A stretch of 64,000 nucleotides of DNA from Candidatus Chloroploca mongolica. Lineage in GTDB: Bacteria; Chloroflexota; Chloroflexia; Chloroflexales; Chloroflexaceae. Positions 17,376 through 24,945 of the stretch are shown piece by piece (positions within the stretch are counted from its first letter, which is position 1; each line of letters opens with the position of its first letter). A model generated the notes under the pieces. It was not told where the DNA came from, searched no databases, and worked only from the letters and a program-made list of their open reading frames with translations. Location: positions 20,148-84,147 of the forward strand of contig NZ_SIJK02000011.1 of assembly GCF_004762035.2 (NCBI RefSeq), in the 5' to 3' direction. The position numbers and the translations under genes are program-made.

Positions 17376-18370
17376 CAAGGGTTTTGATCAATGGGATCGA
17401 TAGTCACCTGGGGGCACAGGTGGCGCAGCGGCTCAGTGTTTTTCCTGAGGTGAGCATTATTGGGGTAGGACGCAAAACGCCGCCTGCACCAGTTGGCCGC
17501 GCTGACTGGCTTCTTGCCCATTTGAGCGGTTTGCAGATGGTCGAATTGCTTCGCGCCGAGGCGATTGATGTCGTTGTCCAGCTTGCCTTCGTTGAAAATG
17601 GGGCCAGTCGCGAAGAAGCTGTGCAGCAGAATGTGCTCGGCTCGATGGAGTTGCTGGGGGCCTGCGCCAAAGCTGACGTCCAGCGCGTGGTGTTGCGTAG
17701 CCATACGGCCCTCTATGGGGCGAGTCCGCTGAATCCAACGTATATCACCGAACATCGCCCGCTTGCCAAAATCAATAGCCCGGGCTGGCTTCGCGATGTC
17801 TCGGAGGTGGAACACTTTAGCGCAGAGTTTGCCGCCCGCCATCCGCAATTGTCGCTCGTGTCGGTGCGCTGTGCCCCGCTGATTGGTGATACCTCTCCTC
17901 TGGTTACCTATCTCCGGCAGCCCAACCCATCTATGCTGGCCGGATTCGATCCCTGTTTCCAGTTGTTGCATCTGGAAGATGCTGCTGCCGGGTTCGCTCT
18001 GGCAGCGTTATCACATGCACCGGGGCCATTCAATCTCGCCTCCAGCGATACCATCTGTCTTTCGCAGGCCATCAAGCTCGCCGGTGGAAGACCAAACATG
18101 GTTCTTGAGCCAGTGGTGTCGCTGGCGTTTGCGATGGGAAATCGAGCGATCCTTGGTCGCTGGCCGTTTGAGTTGAGTTTCTTACGCCATAGCTGCATCG
18201 TTGATACCTGCCGTGCCCATGGTGACCTCGGGTGGAACCCAGAGCATAGCGCAGTCGATGCGTTGATGGCCTTGCAAGCTGATGAGCCTGATCTGGCGCG
18301 TCGTGAACTGGCCGCCGAAGCCTTGCGTGCCTTTTTAGAGCGTCGGAGCGAAGGAGTGCATGATGAGTGA
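17372..18370 (+). CDS. Atypical extended SDR (NAD-dependent epimerase/dehydratase family)
   Basis: 332-residue Rossmann protein of the epimerase/dehydratase type. The first strand VLINGIDSHLGAQVA departs from GxxGxxG, and the usual catalytic YxxxK is absent: the corresponding stretch reads RDVSEVEHFSAE. The remaining landmarks (HTALYGASPLNP, VRCAPLIGD) match the family. It is paired with the acyltransferase that overlaps its end. This gene pair resembles a pair found in mycobacteria (Rv0501/Rv0502 region), where the functions are also unclear; that comparison is from memory. A role as an NAD(P)-binding partner or regulator in lipid or glycolipid synthesis is inference. The start overlaps the Doc-like stop as ATGA. 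Confidence 0.75.
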   Translation: MTRVLINGIDSHLGAQVAQRLSVFPEVSIIGVGRKTPPAPVGRADWLLAHLSGLQMVELLRAEAIDVVVQLAFVENGASREEAVQQNVLGSMELLGACAKADVQRVVLRSHTALYGASPLNPTYITEHRPLAKINSPGWLRDVSEVEHFSAEFAARHPQLSLVSVRCAPLIGDTSPLVTYLRQPNPSMLAGFDPCFQLLHLEDAAAGFALAALSHAPGPFNLASSDTICLSQAIKLAGGRPNMVLEPVVSLAFAMGNRAILGRWPFELSFLRHSCIVDTCRAHGDLGWNPEHSAVDALMALQADEPDLARRELAAEALRAFLERRSEGVHDE

Positions 18371-19724
18371 TGACGTGCGTCAAAACCAGCGGCCTGAAGA
18401 GCAGCCTGGTGAGATCGAGGAGGAGATCCCGGTCATGAGTGCGCCTCCACCGCCTGCGCCCCGCAAGGCCGCAGCAATGGACAAACGGAATGCGCCATCT
18501 CCGCCATTGAAGCCTTCGGTATTCCTCGAAGAAGAAGAGGAAATTGTAGTGACGACACCACCTCCATCCCTTCAACGTGCGCGAACGCCGGCACCTCCTC
18601 CCTTCTGGAGTGATCGCCAGAACGATCACGCGCCTGACGATGATGTGCCGATTAGTGGGGCGAGCGCCAGCAGTCTCTATGAGAACGAGCTTGAATTGCG
18701 CAATCTTGCCGAGCAGACCAATACCAATGTGGATGCAATGGGCAAACTGGCCGCAGGCACACTCAAGTTGATTGCTGACAATATGCGCCAGATGACTGAC
18801 CAGCAGATCGAGCGGGTCAACGAGATGCTGCGCGGCGTCGATCTGAAGGATTATCTCGATCCGGCCTTCTGGGAGGGCATCGGGATAATTTTACGTTATC
18901 AGGTTGATGAGCAGGTGGCCTTTATCAAACGGCGGATGAGTGGTCAGTATGTGACTGATGCGTACGGCATGGATCGCGAAATCATCGATCTTGTCCGCCC
19001 GTCACTGATGTTTCTCTACCGTACCTGGTGGCGTGTCTCGGTCGAAGGGCTTGAGCATGTGCCTGCTGAGGGTCGAGCGCTGCTGGTGGGCAACCATAGT
19101 GGTGTGCTGCCGTGGGATGGCGCGATGATTGCCACGGCGGTCGCAGAAGAGCATCCGGCCCAGAATCAGCGCCTCGTGCGTAGTATGCACCTGCACTGGT
19201 TTAGTACCTTGCCTTTTGTGTCCCCCGCCCTCGCCGCCCTCGGCCAGGTGCCCGGTCTCCCCGAAAATGCGATCCGGTTGCTCGAACAGGATGAACTGGT
19301 CAGCGTCTTTCCCGAGGGCTTGAAGGGGGTGGGCAAGCTCTTCAAAGACCGGTACAAACTGGCTCGCTTTGGGCGCGGTGGCTTTGTCCAGGCGGCGATT
19401 CGCGCTCAGGCCCCGATTGTGCCTGTGGCGGTCGTCGGTGCCGAAGAGATTTACCCGATGTTTGCCAATGCCGAGAATATAGCGAAATTGCTGGGGATGC
19501 CCTACTTCCCGTTGACCCCCTTCTTCCCGTGGCTCGGGCCGCTCGGCTTTATTCCCTTGCCAACCCGCTGGAGCATTACCTTCTGTGAGCCGCTGCGCAC
19601 CGATATGTATGACCCTGCGGAAGCTGATGATCCGCTGACTGTGCTTGGCCTCTCAGAACTGGTGCGGACGACCATCCAAGAGACGATCGATCGTCGCCTC
19701 GAAGAACGCTCCTCGATCTTTTGA
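18363..19724 (+). CDS. Lysophospholipid-type acyltransferase (PlsC-like) with long Pro/Glu-rich N-terminus
   Basis: 453 residues. The first ~110 are low-complexity and rich in Pro and Glu (EEEEEIVV, PPPSLQR), probably disordered. About 110-210 is helical with no recognised domain. The rest is a glycerolipid acyltransferase domain: NHSGVLPWDGAM near residue 242 (the family H-and-D pair, here spaced HX6D instead of the usual HX4D), FPEGLKGVGK near 315, and a hydrophobic PIVPVAVVG. The spacing variant is also seen in actinobacterial homologues, so it is a subfamily trait. Substrate is probably a lysophospholipid or a diacylglycerol. Start 18363 is preferred to 18360 because AAGGAG is then at a workable distance. 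It overlaps the SDR gene and ends the operon. Confidence 0.8.
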   Translation: MSDDVRQNQRPEEQPGEIEEEIPVMSAPPPPAPRKAAAMDKRNAPSPPLKPSVFLEEEEEIVVTTPPPSLQRARTPAPPPFWSDRQNDHAPDDDVPISGASASSLYENELELRNLAEQTNTNVDAMGKLAAGTLKLIADNMRQMTDQQIERVNEMLRGVDLKDYLDPAFWEGIGIILRYQVDEQVAFIKRRMSGQYVTDAYGMDREIIDLVRPSLMFLYRTWWRVSVEGLEHVPAEGRALLVGNHSGVLPWDGAMIATAVAEEHPAQNQRLVRSMHLHWFSTLPFVSPALAALGQVPGLPENAIRLLEQDELVSVFPEGLKGVGKLFKDRYKLARFGRGGFVQAAIRAQAPIVPVAVVGAEEIYPMFANAENIAKLLGMPYFPLTPFFPWLGPLGFIPLPTRWSITFCEPLRTDMYDPAEADDPLTVLGLSELVRTTIQETIDRRLEERSSIF

Positions 19725-19754
19725 GTCCTCGTTCTCCCAAAACATCCACCAAAC

Positions 19755-19796
19755 GCACCCAAAAAATGCCAGTTCATGCTGGTATTTTTTGGGTGC
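19755..19796 (+). terminator. Bidirectional terminator between acyltransferase and phosphatase genes
   Basis: 18-bp stem (one wobble) with loop TTCATG, arms containing A6 on the left and T6 on the right. It lies 30 bases after the acyltransferase stop and between convergent genes. Confidence 0.75.
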
Positions 19797-19840
19797 AAAA
19801 CACGCCTTAGAGGCTGTCTGAAAAGGCGACGGTTTGCCTC

Positions 19841-19876
19841 GGAGTGCCGGCTTTAGCCGGCTAAAGCCGGCACTCC
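19841..19876. repeat. REP-like palindrome (copy 2)
   Basis: 16-bp perfect inverted repeat with CCGG centre; arm GGAGTGCCGGCTTTAG. It is the same family as the 4020-4061 palindrome (shared GTGCCGrCTTyAG). It lies in the gap between convergent genes. Confidence 0.75.
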
Positions 19877-19989
19877 AAGGGTACACCATGTACCGTTGAA
19901 GAGGCCACATTGTCACCCTGAGGATCACATGGCCCGTGGGCCACTTGGTACTCAGCAAGACAGAGCGCTACCTTGCAGCGTCATTGGTA

Positions 19990-20898
19990 TCACTCGAGGA
20001 GAGCAATGCGTAGCTGCGCCAGATCCTCCTCTTGCAAACCAAGCCCCTCACGGACATAGGCATCAAATGAGCCATAGATCCGGTCAATGGTGGTAAACGC
20101 CGTCTGCAAGTAGGCAACTTCAACCCCAAGAAGCTGGCGCACGAGGCTCGCTGCATGCTCGCCACGGGTCAGGCGAATCAACGCTAACTCACGCCGCCGT
20201 GCGCTGATGGTATACTCATTCGACCGCAAATAGTCGGCCAGAATCGTGTCGCCAGGTACACCGAGCAAGTGCAAGGTGAGTGCTGCCGCAAAACCCGTGC
20301 GGTCTTTGCCAGCAGTACAGTGAAAGAGCAACGGTGCGCCCTCAGTCGTCTGGACGGTCTGAATAAATTGGCGAAATGACGGTGTAAAGCAGGTAATAAA
20401 CTGTTCGTTGGCTTCGCTGAGCAGCGCAGCGGGATCAATGCCATCGAGGTCGCCGCGCTCAAAACGTTCGCGGAGATCAGCCATCAGGCTGCTCGTTTCT
20501 TCGAGAATGGGAATTTCGACGACATTGATGCCATGATTGGCTGGCAAGCGGTTCGGTTGCCGTAAACGCTCGGCCTCGCTGCGCAGATCAATCAGGGTGA
20601 CCAGGCCCAGTTGCATCAGTACTTGCTGATCCCGACGGCTCAGATGGTACAGGTGATCGGAACGATAGAGCGCCCCCCAGCGGACCCGACGCCCGTCGTG
20701 GGTATGATAGCCACCCAGATCGCGCAAATTAGCGGCACCGGCAAGCTTGATGCGTCGGTGAGCCTCGCGACGCTCAGGCGGCATAGCTGCCGGATGAGTG
20801 GCCAGACGCCTCCGCCCCCGGTTGAACTTGTGAAGGAGCAGACCCATAACTGCCAACCCCATGCTCAAAACAGTTGTAGAACGGAGCAATGTGTGCAT
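19990..20898 (-). CDS. Membrane-anchored tyrosine/dual-specificity phosphatase-like protein
   Basis: 302-residue protein of the bacterial tyrosine-phosphatase type (Y_phosphatase3-like). An N-terminal hydrophobic helix (about residues 7-25) followed by HKFNRGRRR suggests a membrane anchor with the enzyme on the cytosolic side, or a signal anchor. The N-terminal family motif NLRDLGGY and VRWGALYRSDHL are followed by the catalytic P-loop HCTAGKDRTG (CX5R, near residues 191-198). It can act on phosphotyrosine or on phosphoinositide-like lipids; which one cannot be told. Start 20898 is preferred to 20934 because the likely promoter TACAAT at 20941-20946 would make the upstream start leaderless. 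It is a single gene. Confidence 0.82.
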   Translation of the reverse strand: MHTLLRSTTVLSMGLAVMGLLLHKFNRGRRRLATHPAAMPPERREAHRRIKLAGAANLRDLGGYHTHDGRRVRWGALYRSDHLYHLSRRDQQVLMQLGLVTLIDLRSEAERLRQPNRLPANHGINVVEIPILEETSSLMADLRERFERGDLDGIDPAALLSEANEQFITCFTPSFRQFIQTVQTTEGAPLLFHCTAGKDRTGFAAALTLHLLGVPGDTILADYLRSNEYTISARRRELALIRLTRGEHAASLVRQLLGVEVAYLQTAFTTIDRIYGSFDAYVREGLGLQEEDLAQLRIALLE

Positions 20899-20940
20899 GG
20901 TGATGTCCCGATTTGTTGTCTGATGTTGCTTCATTCTACC

Positions 20941-20949
20941 ATTGTACCA
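20941..20949 (-). promoter_or_regulatory. Extended -10 of the phosphatase gene
   Basis: TGgTACAAT on the minus strand, 43 bases before the ATG at 20898. No clear -35 is present. Confidence 0.5.
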
Positions 20950-20981
20950 GTTTACCGGTAGATAAGGCACAGGGCCGACTG

Positions 20982-21211
20982 TAGGGCGATTGCATCTTCC
21001 GTGTATGCACCCCGCCAGGGCACCCCTTGCGGGTGCCCTGGGCACCCGCAAGGGGTGCCCCTACAGGGCCGGGGGCTGGGCCCGGTGTACGGGCACCCGC
21101 AAGGGGTGCCCCGTTGTTGCCGGGGGCCGCCGTTTGCGACGCTCGTTGCATGCACATGCTGCCAAATAGAGCGTATTTTTGTATCCGATTTCGTATGATG
21201 CAATCGCCCTA
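20982..21211. mobile_element. MITE-like element with 15-bp terminal inverted repeats
   Basis: A 230-base segment bounded by perfect 15-bp inverted repeats (20982-20996 and 21197-21211, TAGGGCGATTGCATC). It has no ORF of its own. Inside is a 20-bp perfect palindrome (21018-21037 with 21041-21060) built from GGGCACCCGCAAGGGGTGCC, with a third copy of that unit at 21091-21112. Terminal repeats plus no coding capacity fit a MITE, but no convincing target-site duplication is visible. Confidence 0.55.
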
Positions 21212-21215
21212 GGGT

Positions 21216-21264
21216 AGATTGGGTGCATGTTTGGTAGCGAAACCGCCAAACATGCATTCAATCT
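21216..21264. promoter_or_regulatory. Large palindrome upstream of the GntR-PBP regulator (candidate operator)
   Basis: Arms 21216-21234 and 21246-21264 (19 bases, two mismatches; core TGCATGTTTGG) around a 11-base centre. It ends ten bases before TTGACA at 21274-21279, which with TATCTA at 21295-21300 (15-base spacer) is the likely promoter of the regulator. Position and symmetry fit an operator for a dimeric GntR protein. Confidence 0.6.
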
Positions 21265-21319
21265 GTGGTATGATTGACACTGTTGTCACTATGATATCTA
21301 TGCCAATGATGGTGCCTCA

Positions 21320-22435
21320 ATGGAGTGGTTACACCTCGACCGCCATGCTGACGAACCAATGTATCGGCAGATTGTGGCTCAGGTCAAAGCAGCGTGTGCG
21401 CGTGGTCAGTTACGGCCAGGTGATCGTTTGCCAACGATACGCGTCCTTGCCGAACGCCTCGGCCTGCATCGCAATACGGTGCTGCTCGCCTATCAAGAAC
21501 TGAGCACCCAGGGCGTGATCGAAAGCCGCCCTGGGCGCGGGGCCTCTATTGCTGAACCCGTCCGCTCACCTGAGGCAGCCGTTCGTCTCCAGGCAACGGT
21601 TGAGACCCTGGTGCGCGATGGCCTGGCTGCTGGTATCAGCATCGAGGTTCTGACTGCGCTGGTACGCGAAGAGGGTGAGCGCTGGCGTCCTGCGCCGCTC
21701 GCCACACGGCAAGCGGTGACAGGACACGAGCGACATATCCGCTTCGAGGGGAGTCACGACTTCTCGCTTGATCTGCTCGGGCGCGAGTTGCACAAACTCG
21801 ATCCTGGTCTTGACCTGAAATGGCAGGCGGTGGGGAGCATGGCTGGGCTGCGGGCACTCGTAAATGGCGAAGCCGATCTGGCGGGGATGCATCTGCTTGA
21901 CCCCATCACGGGAATCTACAATCAAGCGGCGATCGCGGCGCTTGCGCCTGCTGGCACCATTCAACTGATCACCCTGGCCGAACGCGAGCAGGGCTTGATT
22001 GTCCGCCATGGCAACCCCTTTGGACTACGCAGTATCGCAGACCTAGCCCAGCCAGGGCTACGTTTTGTCGCACGTCAGCCAGGATCGGGAACCGCCGCAC
22101 TCTATCACCACCTGCTCACCCAGGCTGGTCTCGCACCTGGCCTGCTTGAGCCTCCCGTTCGCACTGTGACAACCCACCTTGCGGCAGCCGCAGCGGTTGC
22201 CTCGCACCGTGCCGATGTCGCCCTGGGCCTGCATACTGCGGCAAAAGCTATGGATCTCGCTTTTATCCCCTTAACCATCGAACGTTATGACCTTGCTGTG
22301 CGCACGAGTGATATGGATACCCCGTGGTTTGCCTCATTGCTCGAAACGCTCGTAACACCTGCATTGCATTCTGCCATTCAGGCGCTGCCCGGATATGATG
22401 CGATGCATACGGCGTGGATGCCTCATATGCCGTAG
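21320..22435 (+). CDS. GntR-type regulator fused to a periplasmic-binding-like domain (tungstate/molybdate sensor)
   Basis: 371 residues. Residues ~12-75 are a GntR winged helix (PMYRQIVAQVKAA, LRPGDRLPTIRVLAERL, HRNTVLLAYQEL, GRGASIA). Residues ~140-355 are a PBP-like domain of the type found in ModE-like and molybdate-binding transcription factors (FEGSHDFSLDLL, GSMAGLRALVNGEADLAGMHLLD in part, RQPGSGTAALYHHLL). The domain would bind an oxyanion and change DNA affinity. It is encoded directly upstream of the tungstate transporter, 22 bases before tupA, so it very likely controls that operon and itself. The ATG at 21320 has no strong Shine-Dalgarno and lies close to the predicted transcription start. 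Confidence 0.85.
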   Translation: MEWLHLDRHADEPMYRQIVAQVKAACARGQLRPGDRLPTIRVLAERLGLHRNTVLLAYQELSTQGVIESRPGRGASIAEPVRSPEAAVRLQATVETLVRDGLAAGISIEVLTALVREEGERWRPAPLATRQAVTGHERHIRFEGSHDFSLDLLGRELHKLDPGLDLKWQAVGSMAGLRALVNGEADLAGMHLLDPITGIYNQAAIAALAPAGTIQLITLAEREQGLIVRHGNPFGLRSIADLAQPGLRFVARQPGSGTAALYHHLLTQAGLAPGLLEPPVRTVTTHLAAAAAVASHRADVALGLHTAAKAMDLAFIPLTIERYDLAVRTSDMDTPWFASLLETLVTPALHSAIQALPGYDAMHTAWMPHMP

Positions 22436-22456
22436 GCCACCAACCGCCGATGGAAG

Positions 22457-23359
22457 ATGCTTCGATTGAAAGTGAGAAGTCTCTTGAGAAACGTCATTCA
22501 CACAGTAGTCGCAGTGATCATGCTGGGGGCGCTGGTAGCCTGTGGTACGGCACCGCAAGTTACCCCTGCAGAACCTGCAGCACCACAGGTGTTGCGTCTG
22601 GCGACAACAACCTCCACCGCCGACTCGGGTCTGCTCGAGGCGATCCTGCCGGATTTTGAAGCGCGCTTCAATGCACGCGTCGAAGTGATTGCGGTTGGCA
22701 CAGGCCAGGCTCTAGCGCTTGGGCAGAGTGGGGATGTTGATGTGGTGCTGGTGCATGCTCGTGCCCGTGAAGATGCTTTTGTGGCTGAGGGCTATGGCGT
22801 TAATCGTCGCGATGTGATGTATAACGATTTTGTGGTGGTTGGCCCTGCGGCTGATCCAGCCGGGATTGCGGGCATTGCAACCGCGGCTGAGGCCTTCGCG
22901 ATGATTGCCGAGACGGGGTCGCTGTTTGCCGCACGGGGCGATGACAGCGGGACATCAACCGCTGAACTGGGCATCTGGCGATCAATCGGAATTACACCGA
23001 CCGCTGAATTGAACTGGTATCGTTCACTCGGGCAAGGCATGGGTGAAACATTGATTACCGCAAACGAGCAAGAAGCTTATACGCTCACTGATCGCGGCAC
23101 GTTCCTTGCGATGCGTGACAGTGTGCCTGACCTCACGATCCTGGTTGGTGGAGCGACGGTCGCCGAGAATCAGGATCCGCGTTTGCGCAATCCGTATGGC
23201 GTTATCCCCGTCAACCCAGAACGACACGAAGGCATTCAGGCGACCCTGGCTGAAGAGTTTGCGGCCTGGCTCACCTCACCCGAAACGCAGGCGATGATTG
23301 GTGAGTATGGTACCGAGCGTTTTGGGCAACCGCTCTTTTATCCTGCAGCAACGCAATGA
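22457..23359 (+). CDS. tupA: Tungstate ABC transporter, substrate-binding lipoprotein
   Basis: 300-residue lipoprotein. A signal peptide with the lipobox LVAC (Cys at residue 29) is followed by an Ala/Pro linker and the solute-binding fold. The TupA signature TTTSTADSGLL is intact near residue 52; its Thr/Ser residues bind tungstate. Further family segments are GDVDVVLVHA and RGDDSGT. TupA prefers tungstate over molybdate very strongly, which suits tungsten-dependent aldehyde or formate enzymes. The gene starts 22 bases after the regulator and is separated from tupB by a stable hairpin. Confidence 0.93.
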   Translation: MLRLKVRSLLRNVIHTVVAVIMLGALVACGTAPQVTPAEPAAPQVLRLATTTSTADSGLLEAILPDFEARFNARVEVIAVGTGQALALGQSGDVDVVLVHARAREDAFVAEGYGVNRRDVMYNDFVVVGPAADPAGIAGIATAAEAFAMIAETGSLFAARGDDSGTSTAELGIWRSIGITPTAELNWYRSLGQGMGETLITANEQEAYTLTDRGTFLAMRDSVPDLTILVGGATVAENQDPRLRNPYGVIPVNPERHEGIQATLAEEFAAWLTSPETQAMIGEYGTERFGQPLFYPAATQ

Positions 23360-23377
23360 GTCTGTGAACGAGGTCTG

Positions 23378-23428
23378 GTTGCCCTCCTGAGCGTGCGAGC
23401 CAGAGGCCCGCACGCTCAGGAGGGCAAC
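23378..23428 (+). terminator. Intercistronic hairpin between tupA and tupB
   Basis: 20-bp perfect stem (23378-23397 with 23409-23428) with an 11-base loop and no U-run. Placed after a binding-protein gene in an ABC operon, it fits an mRNA stabiliser or partial terminator that raises TupA over TupBC. Confidence 0.6.
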
Positions 23429-23443
23429 ATCAGAAAAGATAGC

Positions 23444-24133
23444 ATGAACTACTGGCAAGAAGCAATCGACCTGCTGGTTGGTGGCAACAGCGATGTCTGG
23501 GCGATCATCATCCTCTCTTTGCAAGTCTCTGGGCTTGCGTTGGTGGTCAGCGCAATTATTGGCGTTCCGCTTGGTTCATTGATCGGTTTACATACCTTTC
23601 CAGGGCGCCAACTGGTCATTGCCATAGTCTATACGGGGATGGGGTTTCCCCCGGTCGTGATCGGGCTAGCCGTCTTTCTGTTGCTTTCGCGTTCAGGACC
23701 GCTCGGTTTTCTTGGTTGGCTTTTCACCCCAAGCGCGATGGTGCTTGCCCAGGTCATCCTCGCGCTCCCCCTGGTGATTGGCTTTACGATGTCGGCAGTG
23801 CTCGCGGTGGATCCAGCGCTACGCACACAGATCCGCGCCCTGGGGGCGAGCCCAACCCAGACGACGCTCGCGGTGCTCTGGGAAGCGCGGGTCGGCGTGC
23901 TGGTGGCGCTGATCGCCGGTTTTGGTGGAATCATCTCGGAAGTAGGTGCGGTGATGCTGGTTGGGGGCAATATCCAGGGTTCAACGCGGGTGCTGACGAC
24001 TGCGATTGTGCTCGAAACGCGCAAAGGCGCGTTTGATGTTGCGATCGCGCTTGCTCTTGTATTGCTCGGCATTACGTTCGTGATCAACCTGGCGCTACTG
24101 CAACTCCAGGGTACATTGCTCAAAGCGAAGTAA
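23444..24133 (+). CDS. tupB: Tungstate ABC transporter, permease
   Basis: 229-residue inner-membrane permease with about five to six hydrophobic helices. The binding-protein-dependent transport signature is present as RALGASPTQTTLAVLWEAR, the loop that docks on the ATPase. The start at 23444 (NYWQEAIDLL) is preferred to 23393, which lies inside the hairpin's loop and right arm. Its stop overlaps the tupC start (TAATG). Confidence 0.92.
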   Translation: MNYWQEAIDLLVGGNSDVWAIIILSLQVSGLALVVSAIIGVPLGSLIGLHTFPGRQLVIAIVYTGMGFPPVVIGLAVFLLLSRSGPLGFLGWLFTPSAMVLAQVILALPLVIGFTMSAVLAVDPALRTQIRALGASPTQTTLAVLWEARVGVLVALIAGFGGIISEVGAVMLVGGNIQGSTRVLTTAIVLETRKGAFDVAIALALVLLGITFVINLALLQLQGTLLKAK

Positions 24134-24858
24134 TGAAGGCCGAGCCAATCTATCAACTTGAGGCCATCCAGCAGCGCTACGGTGAACGACTGGTGCTCGA
24201 TATCCCATCGTTGCAGATCGAACGAGGCGAGTTACTGGCGCTCGTGGGGCCATCGGGGGCGGGTAAAAGCACCTTGCTGCGCCTGCTCAACTTTCTCGAG
24301 TCGCCGACGCAAGGTCAGCTACGTTTTGCCGGACACGCGCTTGGCTCACGGGTTCCGCTCGCGCTCCAACGGCGGGTGACTACGGTCTTTCAACGGCCTG
24401 CCCTGCTGAGTGGCAGTGTGCTCGACAACGTCGCCTATGGCCTGCGCCTGCGGCGGCATCCAGAGGCACGCGAGCGTGCGCGTGAAGCTCTCACGGAAGT
24501 GGGCCTGGCCCACCTAGCGCGGGCGGCAGCCCATACCCTCTCGGGAGGCGAAGCGCAACGGGTTGCCCTTGCGCGGGCGCTCGTGATTGCACCAGAGGTC
24601 TTGCTGCTCGATGAGCCAACGGCCAACCTGGATCCGGCGAACATCGCCGCCATCGAGCGCACGGTCGCTGAGGCACACCGCCGTGGCACGACGATCATCC
24701 TCGTCACGCACAACATCTTTCAGGCACGGCGCCTCGCTCAACGTGTCGCCTTGATGCTCGACGGGCGCATCATCGAACTCGCCCCCACCGAAACCTTTTT
24801 TGAAACCCCACGCGACCCCCGGACAACGGCCTTTATCAAAGGGGACATGCTGTATTAA
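24133..24858 (+). CDS. tupC: Tungstate ABC transporter, ATP-binding protein
   Basis: 241-residue ABC ATPase. Walker A GPSGAGKST (near residue 39), Q-loop in VFQRPALL, signature LSGGEAQR, Walker B LLLDEPTANLD and the switch His in VTHN are all intact. It is translationally coupled to tupB by one base of overlap. It ends 22 bases before a 27-bp perfect hairpin. Confidence 0.94.
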   Translation: MKAEPIYQLEAIQQRYGERLVLDIPSLQIERGELLALVGPSGAGKSTLLRLLNFLESPTQGQLRFAGHALGSRVPLALQRRVTTVFQRPALLSGSVLDNVAYGLRLRRHPEARERAREALTEVGLAHLARAAAHTLSGGEAQRVALARALVIAPEVLLLDEPTANLDPANIAAIERTVAEAHRRGTTIILVTHNIFQARRLAQRVALMLDGRIIELAPTETFFETPRDPRTTAFIKGDMLY

Positions 24859-24880
24859 GGGCCTGCGGCTTGCAATAATC

Positions 24881-24937
24881 TTGCCTATGCAGGTGAAAAC
24901 GACCAGCGAAGCTGGTCGTTTTCACCTGCATAGGCAA
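24881..24937. terminator. 27-bp perfect hairpin between convergent tupC and moaA
   Basis: Arms 24881-24907 and 24911-24937 with a GAA triloop. AAAAC/GTTTT tracts are inside the stem rather than after it, and there is no flanking U-run. It lies nine bases from the moaA stop. Confidence 0.7.
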
Positions 24938-24945
24938 CGATTTCT

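Noticed and set aside
20982..21211. Full insertion sequence
   Set aside because: Terminal inverted repeats exist but there is no transposase frame and no clear target duplication; kept only as MITE-like.
20952..21261. Frames of 60-100 residues on both strands inside the MITE-like element
   Set aside because: Low-complexity Gly/Ala/Pro/Arg peptides from the GGGCACCCGC repeats; no ribosome sites and no coherent domain.
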